A stretch of DNA of 64,000 nt, from contig DIXO01000037.1 in NCBI GenBank assembly GCA_002428735.1, positions 1-64,000 of the forward strand. The letters are read 5' to 3'. The translations under genes and the position numbers were made by a program. Positions 36,396 to 45,890 of this stretch are shown in pieces. Position 1 is the stretch's first letter. Every line of letters begins with the position of its first letter. The notes under the pieces were generated by a model. That model had not been told where the DNA came from, ran no database searches, and saw nothing but the letters and a program-made list of their open reading frames with translations. Source of the DNA: Syntrophaceae bacterium UBA6078. Its GTDB lineage: Bacteria; Desulfobacterota; Syntrophia; Syntrophales; UBA2210.

Positions 36396-37430
36396 ATGAG
36401 ATCTGAAACCGACAGAGAAAAAGCCGTGGATCTGGCTATCACACAGATCGAGAAGCAGTTTGGAAAAGGTTCCATCATGAGGCTGGGGGGGGAGGAGGTC
36501 ATCTCCGATGTTCCTGCCACACCGACCGGTTCCATCAGCCTTGACATCGCCCTCGGTGTCGGCGGTGTCCCCCGGGGAAGAGTCATCGAGATATTCGGTC
36601 CCGAGTCGGGGGGGAAGACTACGCTCGCGCTCCACATTGTTGCGGAGGCGCAGAAGAAAGGGGGTCTCGCCGCCTTTATCGACGCGGAGCACGCGCTGGA
36701 TGTGCACTATGCGCGCAAGATCGGCGTGAATACGGATGATCTCCTCATATCTCAGCCGGACACGGGGGAACAGGCGCTGGAAATCGCCGAGGTGCTGGTG
36801 CGAAGCGGAGCCGTCGATATTCTCGTCATAGATTCAGTTGCCGCCTTGGTGCCCCGTTCGGAACTGGAGGGGGATATGGGAGACGCGCAGATGGGGCTCC
36901 AGGCGAGGCTCATGTCGCAGGCCCTCAGAAAGCTGACCGGGACCATCGGCAAGACCATGACCACGGTCATCTTTATCAATCAGATGCGCATGAAGATCGG
37001 GGTATTCTTCGGCAACCCCGAGACAACGACCGGTGGAAACGCGCTCAAGTTCTATGCGAGCATGCGCCTGGATATCCGGAGGGTATCGGCCATAAAGCAG
37101 GGGCAGGATGTCGTTGGGAACAGGACCCGGGTCAAGGTGGTGAAGAATAAACTTGCCCCTCCCTTCAGGGAAGCAGAGTTTGATATCATTTTCGGAGAAG
37201 GGATATCGAAGGAGGGCGATCTTCTCGATCTGGCATCCGACAACGGGATTGTTGAAAAAACAGGAGCCTGGTATTCATACGGCGGAGAGCGGATCGGACA
37301 GGGGCGGGAAAACACCCGCGCCTTTTTAAAGGAAAATCCCGATATCATGGCGCGGATCCTCGCAGATGTTTCAGATAAATTCGGCCTGAAAAAGAATAAG
37401 GCGGAGAAGCCGGAGGAAAAGGGTGAATGA
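36396..37430 (+). CDS. recA: Recombinase A
   Basis: 344-aa recombinase. Walker A GPESGGKTTLALH, LVIDSVAALVPRSELEGDMGD (Walker B and L1), INQMRMKIGVFFGNPETTTGGNALKFYASMRLDIRR (L2) are all present; length normal. AGGGAGG precedes ATG 36396. No clear LexA box is visible in the short upstream gap. recX overlaps its end by eight bases. Confidence 0.98.
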   Translation: MRSETDREKAVDLAITQIEKQFGKGSIMRLGGEEVISDVPATPTGSISLDIALGVGGVPRGRVIEIFGPESGGKTTLALHIVAEAQKKGGLAAFIDAEHALDVHYARKIGVNTDDLLISQPDTGEQALEIAEVLVRSGAVDILVIDSVAALVPRSELEGDMGDAQMGLQARLMSQALRKLTGTIGKTMTTVIFINQMRMKIGVFFGNPETTTGGNALKFYASMRLDIRRVSAIKQGQDVVGNRTRVKVVKNKLAPPFREAEFDIIFGEGISKEGDLLDLASDNGIVEKTGAWYSYGGERIGQGRENTRAFLKENPDIMARILADVSDKFGLKKNKAEKPEEKGE

Positions 37431-37953
37431 TGACCCCGTGTATGAGAAGGCGCGCCGGAAAACGCTCCGATACCTTGCATACAGAGGGAGAAGCGTTGCG
37501 GAGGTGCGCTCCAGACTCTTGGAACAGGGGTTCGACCGGGATGTGACGGAAAAGGTTATTGACAGGTTTACCGATCTTGGATATCTGGACGACAAAAATT
37601 TTGCGGGGCAGTGGGCGAAGAATCTCGCCACACTGAGGCTCTGGGGTGACAAAAAGATAGAGGCAACCCTTCGCGAGAAGGGGATGCCGCGCGATCTGAT
37701 AGAACGGGCCATCGCCGAGGCCCGGGAGGAAAAGGACGAAGAAAGCGCCATACGGGAGTTGGTTGAAAAGAGACTTCGCAGAGAGCCTCCATGCGAAGTC
37801 TTTTCATATAAGGGGAAGCGGCGGCTGATGCAGGCCCTCGCGGGAAGGGGTTTTTCCCTGGGGACGATACTCGATGTGCTCAGAGAGATGGGAGCCGAAT
37901 GCAATGGCAGAATCTCCGCCGGGCGTAGTGGAGATGAAGGAGATATGCGGTGA
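37423..37953 (+). CDS. recX: RecX regulatory protein
   Basis: 176-aa helical modulator of RecA filaments. Tandem three-helix repeats can be seen: YLAYRGRSVAEVRSRLLEQGFDRDVTEKVIDRFTDLGYLDDKNFAGQWAKN and DKKIEATLREKGMPRDLIERAIAEA. GTG start 37423 within the end of recA. Its stop overlaps the alaS start. Confidence 0.9.
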   Translation: MNDDPVYEKARRKTLRYLAYRGRSVAEVRSRLLEQGFDRDVTEKVIDRFTDLGYLDDKNFAGQWAKNLATLRLWGDKKIEATLREKGMPRDLIERAIAEAREEKDEESAIRELVEKRLRREPPCEVFSYKGKRRLMQALAGRGFSLGTILDVLREMGAECNGRISAGRSGDEGDMR

Positions 37954-40592
37954 TGACGGGCAGTGAAATCAGAAAAAAGTTTCTTACCTATTTCAGGGAA
38001 CGGGGGCACGCGATCGTGCCGAGCTCTTCCCTCATTCCAAAGGAAGACCCGACCCTCCTCTTTACGAATGCGGGGATGGTTCAGTTCAAAAATCTGTTTC
38101 TGGGGCAGGAAGACCGGGGATATCGGCGGGCCGCTTCTTCACAGAAATGCGTCCGGGCCGGTGGAAAGCACAACGATCTTGAGAACGTGGGCTATACGGC
38201 ACGCCACCATACCTTCTTTGAGATGCTGGGTAACTTTTCCTTCGGCGATTATTTCAAGGAAGAGGCCATCACCTGGGGGTGGGAGTTTCTGACGGAGGTG
38301 ATGGGCATCCCCCGGGACAGACTGTGGGTCAGCATCTACAAGGACGATGACGAGGCCTTTGCGATTTGGAATACGAAGATGAAGGTCCCCGCGGAGCGGA
38401 TATCCCGACTGGGCGAAAAGGACAATTTCTGGACCATGGGAGATACCGGTCCGTGCGGTCCCTGCTCCGAGATCCATTTCGACCAGGGGGAGTCAGCAGG
38501 CTGCGGGAATCCTGGCTGCAATATCGAGTGCGAATGCGGACGGTTCGTCGAGGTGTGGAATCTCGTCTTTACGCAGTTCGATCGTGACGCCTCCGGAAAC
38601 CTGACCCCCCTCCCCAAACCGAATATCGATACGGGAATGGGACTTGAGCGGCTCGCGGCCGTGATGCAGGGGGTGACCAGCAACTACGATTGTGACCTCT
38701 TTCATGAAATTATCTCACATATAGAGGGTGTATCGGGAAAAAAGTACGGGGAAGACGAAGAGGATGACATCGCCATACGGGTTATTGCCGATCACTGTCG
38801 CGCCGTCACCTTCCTTATAGCGGACGGGGTCCTGCCCAGCAATGAGGGGAGAGGGTACGTCCTGAGAAGGATTCTGCGCCGCGCCTCCCGTTTCGGAAAG
38901 CTCCTCGGTTTGGATAAGCCCTTTCTCCATGATCTGGTTCCGGTGGTGATCGAAAAGATGAGGGATTGCTATCCGGAACTCCTGGACAGGGATTCCTATA
39001 TACGGAAGGTCGTGGTCAATGAGGAAACGCGTTTCATGGAGACCCTTGATACGGGACTGAAGATCCTCAGCGATCAGATCGGTTCCCTGAAAGAAAGGGG
39101 AGAAACGGTTATCCCGGGAGAGGTGGTGTTCCGCCTCTACGACACCTTCGGGTTTCCCACCGATCTTACCGCCGAGGTGGCCCGGTCTCACCATCTGACG
39201 CTGGATATGGCGGGATTTGATGCCGCCATGGAGACCCAGCGCAGCAAAGCTCGGGAGGCCTGGAAGGGAAGCGGTGAGGAAGAGGTTGCCGGTGTGTATC
39301 GGAAGCTTTCCATGAATGGAATCAAGGCGGAATTTGTCGGTTACGAGGGGAATACGGAAGCCACATCACGGATAGTCGCCATCCTGCGGGACGACAAAGA
39401 GGTGGACGCCCTTGCCGAGGGAGAGCGCGGCGAGATTTTTGTGGAAAAGACCCCCTTCTACGGCGAGGTCGGAGGACAGGTGGGGGACGTGGGAATTATC
39501 GCAGGAGGCTCGGTCCTCTTTGATGTCTGGGATACCCAGAAGCCCCTGGACGATCTCTTCACCCATATCGGAAAGGTCAGGAAGGGAACCCTTGCCGTGG
39601 GGGACACGGTCGATCTGAAGACGGATGAGGGGATCCGCCGGGCAATCGAGGCAAACCACTCGGGGACCCATGTTCTCCAGGCGGCCCTGAAGCGTGTGCT
39701 GGGAGATCATGTCAAGCAGTCCGGTTCGCTTGTCAATGCGGAACGGCTCCGCTTCGACTTCACCCACTTCGCAAAGATTGAAGACGACGAGATCGAAGAG
39801 GTTGAGCGGATCGCCAATGCCTATATCAGGAGCAACGTCCCGGTCGACACCCGCCTCCTCGCGCGCGAGGAGGCCATGAAGAGCGGCGCGACAGCTGTCT
39901 TTGACGAGAAGTACGGCGAGACCGTCCGCGTGGTCCGGATGGGGGATTACAGCATGGAGCTGTGCGGCGGCACCCATGTTCTCAGGACCGGGGATATCGG
40001 GTTCCTGAAGGTGGTCGGGGAATCATCCATAGCGGCCGGTGTGCGCAGGATTGAGGCGGTGACCGGAGGTGAGGCCGTCAAATACGCGGAGGCGGTGGAG
40101 AAGGAACTGAAGAACTCGGCCCGGCTCCTCAGGGCGGTTCCTCTGGAGCTGAATCAGCGGATTGAAAAACTGCTGAAGAATCAGAAGGATCTTGAGCGGG
40201 AGATCGATGCCCTCAAAGGAAAACTCACCGCGAAAGACTCTACGGATCTCCTCGACAAGGTGCGGGAGATCAAGGGGATCACAATACTCGCGACCCTGGT
40301 CGACGCGCCGGATGGCCGCGCCCTCCGTGATTTTGGGGACAAACTTCGGGACAAACTTTCTTCGGGGGTTATTCTTCTGGGGAGCCGGGCGGGGGATAAG
40401 GCTATGCTCCTGTGCATCGTCACCAAGGATCTGACGGATCGCTACAATGCGGGGAAGATCATTGGGGAGATCGCGCCCATTGTCGGAGGGAAAGGGGGGG
40501 GCCGTCCCGATATGGCCCAGGCGGGGGGGCCTGCCAGAGAAAAGCTGGAGGAGGCCTTGTCCGCACTGGAGGAGATCCTGCTCAGGGATTAG
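37953..40592 (+). CDS. alaS: Alanine--tRNA ligase
   Basis: 879-aa class II synthetase. Catalytic core with RGHAIVPSSSLIPKEDPTLLFTNAGMVQFKNLFLG, a Cys-rich insertion (CGNPGCNIECECGRF), the editing domain with HSGTHVLQAAL (HxxxH) and CGGTHV, and the C-terminal DHHA1 domain GGKGGGRPDMAQAGG. ATG 37953 is taken; a GTG one codon earlier overlaps recX. recA-recX-alaS is a widespread gene order. Confidence 0.97.
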   Translation: MTGSEIRKKFLTYFRERGHAIVPSSSLIPKEDPTLLFTNAGMVQFKNLFLGQEDRGYRRAASSQKCVRAGGKHNDLENVGYTARHHTFFEMLGNFSFGDYFKEEAITWGWEFLTEVMGIPRDRLWVSIYKDDDEAFAIWNTKMKVPAERISRLGEKDNFWTMGDTGPCGPCSEIHFDQGESAGCGNPGCNIECECGRFVEVWNLVFTQFDRDASGNLTPLPKPNIDTGMGLERLAAVMQGVTSNYDCDLFHEIISHIEGVSGKKYGEDEEDDIAIRVIADHCRAVTFLIADGVLPSNEGRGYVLRRILRRASRFGKLLGLDKPFLHDLVPVVIEKMRDCYPELLDRDSYIRKVVVNEETRFMETLDTGLKILSDQIGSLKERGETVIPGEVVFRLYDTFGFPTDLTAEVARSHHLTLDMAGFDAAMETQRSKAREAWKGSGEEEVAGVYRKLSMNGIKAEFVGYEGNTEATSRIVAILRDDKEVDALAEGERGEIFVEKTPFYGEVGGQVGDVGIIAGGSVLFDVWDTQKPLDDLFTHIGKVRKGTLAVGDTVDLKTDEGIRRAIEANHSGTHVLQAALKRVLGDHVKQSGSLVNAERLRFDFTHFAKIEDDEIEEVERIANAYIRSNVPVDTRLLAREEAMKSGATAVFDEKYGETVRVVRMGDYSMELCGGTHVLRTGDIGFLKVVGESSIAAGVRRIEAVTGGEAVKYAEAVEKELKNSARLLRAVPLELNQRIEKLLKNQKDLEREIDALKGKLTAKDSTDLLDKVREIKGITILATLVDAPDGRALRDFGDKLRDKLSSGVILLGSRAGDKAMLLCIVTKDLTDRYNAGKIIGEIAPIVGGKGGGRPDMAQAGGPAREKLEEALSALEEILLRD

Positions 40593-40643
40593 CGTATCTA
40601 CGGGCACGGGAGAGTATGTGCCGGATGCCGGGGAGGTGATGGC

Positions 40644-41492
40644 ATGGCTGAATTGTTAGCCGATTATGGAAACTTCAGCGGCGAGGACGGGCTCACCATC
40701 TTCTACCGGAAATATGAGGCCGAAGGCGAGAATGCGCGGATGATAATCGCTCATGGCTTGGGCGAACATTCCGGCAGGTATGATACTGTGGTCAGCCGGC
40801 TCCTCCCCCGGGGGATTTCCGTATGGGCAGCTGACCATCGGGGGCACGGGCAAAGCGATGGCCTCCGGGGGCATGTGTCCTCCTTCTTCCAGTATGTCGA
40901 TGATCTCCACAGCCTGGTTGCGCTGTCCCGGGATACGCTGCCTTCGGATGCGAAGATTTTTCTCCTCGGACACAGCCTGGGAGGACTGATCGCGTTGCGC
41001 TTTGCCGCCCGCTTCCCGGAAGTGGTTGACGGGGTGATCATTTCATCCCCGTCCCTCGGGCTTCCGGAGAAACTCCCCTCTGTCAAGGCCTGCATCGGCA
41101 GGATTATGTCTTCCGTGTGGCCGACCCTCAGCCTTGCCAACGGCCTTGATGCGTCGAAGCTGAGTCACGATGAAGGAGTGGTCCGTGCCTATCTCGATGA
41201 TCCCCTGGTCCATAACCGTGTCACTGCCCGGTGGTTTACCGAATTTCTCCGTGCCATGGAAGCCGCACGCCGTTCCGGTCCCACGATACAAGCCCCCCTC
41301 CTTATGCAACTCGCGGGGGATGATTACCTGACCAGCGCTGCCGCGTCGGAGCGATTTTTTGAGGGGCTGCCTCTCGCTGATAAGACCCTGTATATCTACA
41401 AGGATCTCTACCACGAGATATACAACGAGACGGAAGAGGAGAGAAAACGCGTGCTGGATGATCTCGATGCATGGCTCATGAAGCACCGGTGA
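40644..41492 (+). CDS. Alpha/beta hydrolase, monoacylglycerol lipase-like
   Basis: 282-aa serine hydrolase of the Hydrolase_4 type. Oxyanion/HG region MIIAHGLGEHSGRYD, nucleophile elbow LLGHSLGGLIAL (Ser near 115), acid in QLAGDDYLTS, and catalytic His near the end in YKDLYHEIYNE. The AADHRGHGQSDG stretch is typical of lysophospholipase/monoglyceride lipases. No signal peptide. GGGAGGTG lies upstream. The next gene is glycerol kinase, which suits a route from glycerides to glycerol phosphate. Confidence 0.88.
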   Translation: MAELLADYGNFSGEDGLTIFYRKYEAEGENARMIIAHGLGEHSGRYDTVVSRLLPRGISVWAADHRGHGQSDGLRGHVSSFFQYVDDLHSLVALSRDTLPSDAKIFLLGHSLGGLIALRFAARFPEVVDGVIISSPSLGLPEKLPSVKACIGRIMSSVWPTLSLANGLDASKLSHDEGVVRAYLDDPLVHNRVTARWFTEFLRAMEAARRSGPTIQAPLLMQLAGDDYLTSAAASERFFEGLPLADKTLYIYKDLYHEIYNETEEERKRVLDDLDAWLMKHR

Positions 41493-41513
41493 CGCGAGGG
41501 TGGGTGTATAAAA

Positions 41514-43031
41514 ATGGCGCACTACATTGGAGCGGTCGATCAGGGAACAACGAGCACGCGGTTCATCATCTTTGATCGGTGCGGGCGGATCATCAGCGCC
41601 TACCAGAAGGAGCACAAACAGATCTTTCCCCGACCCGGATGGGTGGAGCATGATCCTCTCGAAATATGGAGAAACTCACAGGAGGTCATCCGCGGCGCTT
41701 TAGCCAGGGCAGGGATCTCCGGGGAAGATCTGGCGGCGATCGGCGTTGCCAACCAGCGTGAAACCACCGTTGTCTGGAACAGGGACACCGGAAAACCGTA
41801 CACCAATGCCATTGTGTGGCAGTGCACCCGCACGGGGGAAATCTGTAGCGAGCTCGGCGGTGAAGGCGGCGGTCAGGATCGATTCCGGGCGAAAACCGGT
41901 CTGCCCATAGCCACCTATTTCTCGGGGCCAAAGATCAAATGGATGCTGGATACCATCCCCGGGATACGCCAGGACGCCCTCAGGGGGAAGGCCCTCTTCG
42001 GCACCATGGAAACCTGGGTGATCTGGTGGCTGACCGGCGGGCCGGACGGCGGCATCCATGAAACGGATGTGACCAACGCCAGCCGGACCCTGCTCATGGA
42101 TATTCACACCCTCGCGTGGGATGAGGATATACTGGATATCATGGGTATTCCGCGTCAGATGTTGCCGGCTATTGTCCCTTCCAGCAACGGAAATTTCACC
42201 GGAACAACGTCTCCGGACGGAGCGCTGGGCGCGCGGGTCCCCGTATGCGGTGCCCTCGGTGATCAGCAGGCCGCCCTGGTGGGGCAGGCCTGCTTCGAGA
42301 AAGGGGAAGCAAAAAACACATACGGGACCGGGTGTTTCCTCTTGCTGAATACCGGCACGACGCCGGTCCCTTCCTCTCATGGTTTGATTACCACCGTTGC
42401 CTACCAGATGGGGAACGATACGCCGGTTTACTGCCTCGAAGGTTCCATCGCCATTGCCGGGGCTCTCGTGCAATGGGTGCGCGACAACATGGGCCTCATA
42501 TCGCAATCCTCTGAGATTGAGGCCCTCGCTTCCACGGTTGAAGACAGCGGCGGGGTCTATTTCGTCCCTGCCTTTTCGGGTCTCTTTGCCCCGTACTGGC
42601 GCAGCGATGCCCGGGGCGTAATCGTGGGGCTCACGCGGTTTGCCAACAAGGGGCACCTTGCCCGGGCGGTTCTGGATGCGAGCGCCTATCAGACGAAAGA
42701 TATTGTCGAGGCCATGAACAGAGATTCCGGGGTTGACCTGTCGGCGCTCAAAGTGGACGGGGGGATGGTGTCGAACGAGATGCTGATGCAATTTATCGCG
42801 GACATGCTGGGGGTGCCGGTGATCAGACCCCGGATCACCGAAACGACAGCGCTGGGGGCCGCCTATACCGCCGGGCTTGCCGTGGGATTCTGGTCCGGTC
42901 TTGACGAAGTGAAACAGCACTGGACTGAGGAAAAGCGATGGCTTCCCGTGGTGGAACACGCATACCGGGAAAAGCAGTATCGCGGCTGGAAGAAGGCGGT
43001 GGCGCGAACCCTCGGCTGGGTTGACGGGTGA
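41514..43031 (+). CDS. glpK: Glycerol kinase
   Basis: 505-aa FGGY kinase. AVDQGTTSTRFIIFD at the N-terminus, NQRETTVVWNRDTGKP, TYGTGCFLLLNTG and GLTRFANKGHLARAVLDASAYQTKDIVEAM are diagnostic. It makes glycerol-3-phosphate. GAGGGTGGG precedes the ATG; 21 bases after the hydrolase gene. Confidence 0.96.
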   Translation: MAHYIGAVDQGTTSTRFIIFDRCGRIISAYQKEHKQIFPRPGWVEHDPLEIWRNSQEVIRGALARAGISGEDLAAIGVANQRETTVVWNRDTGKPYTNAIVWQCTRTGEICSELGGEGGGQDRFRAKTGLPIATYFSGPKIKWMLDTIPGIRQDALRGKALFGTMETWVIWWLTGGPDGGIHETDVTNASRTLLMDIHTLAWDEDILDIMGIPRQMLPAIVPSSNGNFTGTTSPDGALGARVPVCGALGDQQAALVGQACFEKGEAKNTYGTGCFLLLNTGTTPVPSSHGLITTVAYQMGNDTPVYCLEGSIAIAGALVQWVRDNMGLISQSSEIEALASTVEDSGGVYFVPAFSGLFAPYWRSDARGVIVGLTRFANKGHLARAVLDASAYQTKDIVEAMNRDSGVDLSALKVDGGMVSNEMLMQFIADMLGVPVIRPRITETTALGAAYTAGLAVGFWSGLDEVKQHWTEEKRWLPVVEHAYREKQYRGWKKAVARTLGWVDG

Positions 43032-43143
43032 CGAACAGCGCCTGTCTGTATACCAAAAAGCCCTTGTTGTGAGGGAGACGTGTATGACATAATGATTTTC
43101 AGAAAACCTGAGCATAACACCCGTTTTACGGAGGGTACATCCC

Positions 43144-43965
43144 ATGACATACCGATCTGAAACCAGAAACATGGCCCTTTTCTGCGACTTCGAGAACATC
43201 GCGTTAGGTGTTCGTGACGCGAACTACGCGCAATTCGACATCGACAAGGTGATCGAACGGCTCTTGCTGAAAGGGAATATCGTGGTCAAAAAGGCGTATT
43301 GCGACTGGGCGCGCTATAAGGAATTCAAGGCTTCTATGCACGAAGCGTCCTTTGAGCTGATTGAGATTCCCCATCTCCGCCAGGCGGGGAAGAATTCTGC
43401 CGATATTCGCATGGTTGTTGACGCCCTCGACCTGTGCTACACGAAAGAGCACCTTGACACCTTCGTCATCATCAGCGGAGATTCCGATTTCTCGCCGCTG
43501 GTGAGCAAACTGCGGGAAAACAACAAAATCGTCATTGGCGTGGGCGTCAAAAACTCGACATCGGATCTGCTTATGGCGAACTGCGATGAGTTTATCTATT
43601 ACGACGACCTTGTCCGCCTTCAGCCGCCCCGGAAAAAAACCAGAGGGAAGGAACCGGCCTCCAAGCCGGCGAGACCCTCGACCGCGAAAACCGCCAAACC
43701 CCCTGAAGACAAGAAGCAAGAGGCCTGGGATCTGATTGTCGAGACCTACGAGGCCCTGGTTGAGGAACGGGGTGAAGGTGAGAAGATATGGGGTTCCATG
43801 ATCAAACAGACCTTGAAGCGACGAAAGCCCGGTTTTAGCGAATCCTATTATGGGTTCCGGTCGTTCAGCCAGCTTCTGGAGGAGGCGGAGGCGCAGGGAA
43901 TCCTTGAGTTGGAGCGTGAAGAAAAATCAGGCGGCCTCATTATCAAGAACTGCCATGTAGCATGA
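43144..43965 (+). CDS. NYN domain protein with OST-HTH/LOTUS domain
   Basis: 273-aa putative ribonuclease. An N-terminal PIN-like NYN domain (about 8-155) with acidic residues in LFCDFENIAL, DIRMVVDALDL and IISGDSDFSPLVSKLRE, a Lys/Pro-rich linker (about 162-195), and a C-terminal OST-HTH-like winged helix (about 197-265, IWGSMIKQTLKRRKPGFSESYYGFRSFSQLLEEAE). The combination is widespread in bacteria and is thought to act on RNA; substrate unknown. Alone between glpK and cfa. Confidence 0.87.
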   Translation: MTYRSETRNMALFCDFENIALGVRDANYAQFDIDKVIERLLLKGNIVVKKAYCDWARYKEFKASMHEASFELIEIPHLRQAGKNSADIRMVVDALDLCYTKEHLDTFVIISGDSDFSPLVSKLRENNKIVIGVGVKNSTSDLLMANCDEFIYYDDLVRLQPPRKKTRGKEPASKPARPSTAKTAKPPEDKKQEAWDLIVETYEALVEERGEGEKIWGSMIKQTLKRRKPGFSESYYGFRSFSQLLEEAEAQGILELEREEKSGGLIIKNCHVA

Positions 43966-44071
43966 CTGGTCAGGTTACTCGGCAATCACTTCTTCGCTTC
44001 ACAGCCCGGGTTGCCCCGGCCCCGTTTTCATGCAAACCAGCCATTTTTTTTGACAGTTTTTTCTGCCAGTC

Positions 44072-44099
44072 TTGACAAAAGAATCATAGGGTGTACAAA
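44072..44099 (+). promoter_or_regulatory. Candidate promoter of cfa
   Basis: TTGACA (44072-44077), 16 bases, TACAAA (44094-44099), with T-rich sequence just upstream; 117 bases before the cfa start. Confidence 0.45.
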
Positions 44100-44215
44100 T
44101 AAGCCACTCGGCGGCGTAGCACGGGTATCCGGGAGCGGCATTTCCATTACCGGTTCTGTTCCCCCCGTGATTGCGGCGCTGATCACCCTATTTTTACGGG
44201 AGGCTTCAATGAGCA

Positions 44216-45343
44216 ATGGAACCCTTCAGAAAGCAGGTAGAGACATTTCTTGACGAGGCGGACGTGCGAATCGGCGGCACCCGTCCCTGGGATATCGCCG
44301 TTCACAACGATTCATTCTATCAGCGAGTTCTGTCAAAAGGCTCCATGGGGCTGGGAGAGTCCTACATGGATGGATGGTGGGACAGCCCGGCCCTGGATCA
44401 GTTTTTCGACCGGGTCCTGTCCGCGGACCTGGATGAGAAGGTCAGGGACTGGAAGGTGATCATGCAAGCCGTCAGGGCGAGCCTCTTCAACCTTCAGAAA
44501 AAGTCCCGGGCTTTTCAGGTCGGGCAACGTCACTACGATCTGGGGAATGAGCTCTACCGGGCGATGCTCGATACGAGCATGACTTACTCCTGTGGCTACT
44601 GGGAAGAAGCCACGACGCTTGACGAGGCGCAAGAGGCCAAGAACGATCTTATTGCCCGTAAGATGAATCTCAGGCAGGGAATGAAGATTCTCGATATCGG
44701 CTGTGGCTGGTGCGGTTTTGCCCGGCACGCCGCAGATGCCTGCGGCGCGGAGGTTGTGGGGGTGACGGTTTCGGAGGAGCAGGCGAAACTGGGGGGGAAG
44801 CTGTGCGCCGGGCGTCCGGTAGAGGTGCGGCTCCAAGACTACCGGGAACTGAACGAGCAATTCGATGCCGTCGTCTCCGTCGGGATGATCGAACATGTGG
44901 GGTTAAAGAATTACCGGACCTTCATGAAAATAGTCCAACGCTGTTTGAAAGACGGCGGCATATTCCTCCTCCACACCATAGGGGGCAACACATCGGTGAG
45001 GAAGGGCGAACCCTGGATCGAACGGTATATTTTCCCCAACGGTATGATTCCCTCGATCAAGCAACTCGCGAAATCTTTCGAGGGACTTTTTGTTGTCGAG
45101 GATTGGGAGAATTTCGGAGCTCACTACGACAGGACCCTCATGGCATGGTTTGAAAACTTCGATAAAAACTGGAATACCCTCAAACACCTTTATGATGAAC
45201 GATTTTACCGCATGTGGAAATACTATCTGCTCGCCTGCGCCGGATCATTCAGGGCACGAAAAAACCAGCTGTGGCAGATCGTCCTTTCAAAAGGGGGATT
45301 ACGCGGGGGGTGGACCATGGCAGAGCCTGCGCCTCGGCCGTGA
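44216..45343 (+). CDS. cfa: Cyclopropane-fatty-acyl-phospholipid synthase
   Basis: 375-aa SAM-dependent enzyme that adds a methylene bridge to unsaturated acyl chains of membrane lipids. DLGNELYRAMLDTSMTYSCGYWEEATTLDEAQEAK, motif I ILDIGCGWCGFARHAA, VGVTVSEEQAKL and GMIEHVGLKNY are intact. GGGAGG lies upstream of ATG 44216, but its best-spaced ATG (44209) is in another frame and short, so the start is less certain than usual. Confidence 0.95.
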   Translation: MEPFRKQVETFLDEADVRIGGTRPWDIAVHNDSFYQRVLSKGSMGLGESYMDGWWDSPALDQFFDRVLSADLDEKVRDWKVIMQAVRASLFNLQKKSRAFQVGQRHYDLGNELYRAMLDTSMTYSCGYWEEATTLDEAQEAKNDLIARKMNLRQGMKILDIGCGWCGFARHAADACGAEVVGVTVSEEQAKLGGKLCAGRPVEVRLQDYRELNEQFDAVVSVGMIEHVGLKNYRTFMKIVQRCLKDGGIFLLHTIGGNTSVRKGEPWIERYIFPNGMIPSIKQLAKSFEGLFVVEDWENFGAHYDRTLMAWFENFDKNWNTLKHLYDERFYRMWKYYLLACAGSFRARKNQLWQIVLSKGGLRGGWTMAEPAPRP

Positions 45344-45661
45344 CCGATGGGTTGATTCCAGCCCCTGACGGTGGAGGCGGACTGGCGCGAGTGATCAGCG
45401 ATTCCTTTGACCGTGCGATAGTTCTCAATATTTTTCCCCGGAAGCCGATATACCTGTCAGGCTGTATCTGTCCCACGGCCTCAATTCAATTACGGGGAGA
45501 ATAACACAATGCTGATGTTGATGATTGTTTTCTGTTCGTTTCTTGCAGTACCTTATGGTTCTCCGGCACCGCAACGGGTCACCGTTACCATAACCGATTC
45601 CGCGGGTCGTGCCCGCAGGCACATGAAATAGGTCAAGCCGGCAGGGCAAGAGATTGAAGGC
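45344..45661 (+). other. Intergenic stretch with a 40-codon leader-like frame
   Basis: No full gene. From ATG 45509, with GGGGAGA eight bases upstream, a 40-codon frame encodes a hydrophobic, signal-like start (MLMLMIVFCSFLAV) and then VTVTITDSAGR, resembling the N-terminus of periplasmic metal-binding proteins, and stops at TAG 45629-45631. The same frame continues into the next small gene. It may be a gene remnant or a short leader peptide. Confidence 0.4.
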
Positions 45662-45841
45662 ATGATCGATTGTCACCACTGCGAACATTACTATGTCACC
45701 TGGGACAAGGAATTCCCCCACGGGTGCCGGGCCATGGGCTTCAAATCAGCCCAGCTTCCTTCCGTCACGGTATTGATGAACTCCGATCACCCCTGCCTGT
45801 TTTATAAAAAGAAAGAACGAAAGAAACGGGGATTCCAATAA
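45662..45841 (+). CDS. Small four-cysteine protein, 59 aa
   Basis: A small gene of a type I recognise as conserved but uncharacterised in deltaproteobacteria and relatives. The translation MIDCHHCEHYYVTWDKEFPHGCRAMGFKS has an N-terminal CxxC and the HYYVTWDKxFPxGCxxxGFKS core, a fourth Cys at residue 45, and a basic tail (KKKERKKRGFQ). Four cysteines at 4, 7, 22 and 45 could hold zinc or an iron-sulfur cluster. An AAGG lies just before ATG 45662. Upstream in the same frame lies the 40-codon frame described separately. Confidence 0.7.
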   Translation: MIDCHHCEHYYVTWDKEFPHGCRAMGFKSAQLPSVTVLMNSDHPCLFYKKKERKKRGFQ

Positions 45842-45890
45842 CGATGGCAGGCCGTTGTCTCCCTGTCCCCATCTTTCTTCCATTATACCC

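Noticed and set aside
44209..44253. ATG with ideal spacing from GGGAGG upstream of cfa
   Set aside because: It opens only a 14-codon frame; the cfa frame starts at 44216 and matches the family N-terminus.
45629..45631. TAG as pyrrolysine codon
   Set aside because: Nothing nearby suggests pyrrolysine use, and the downstream ATG makes a complete small protein of its own.
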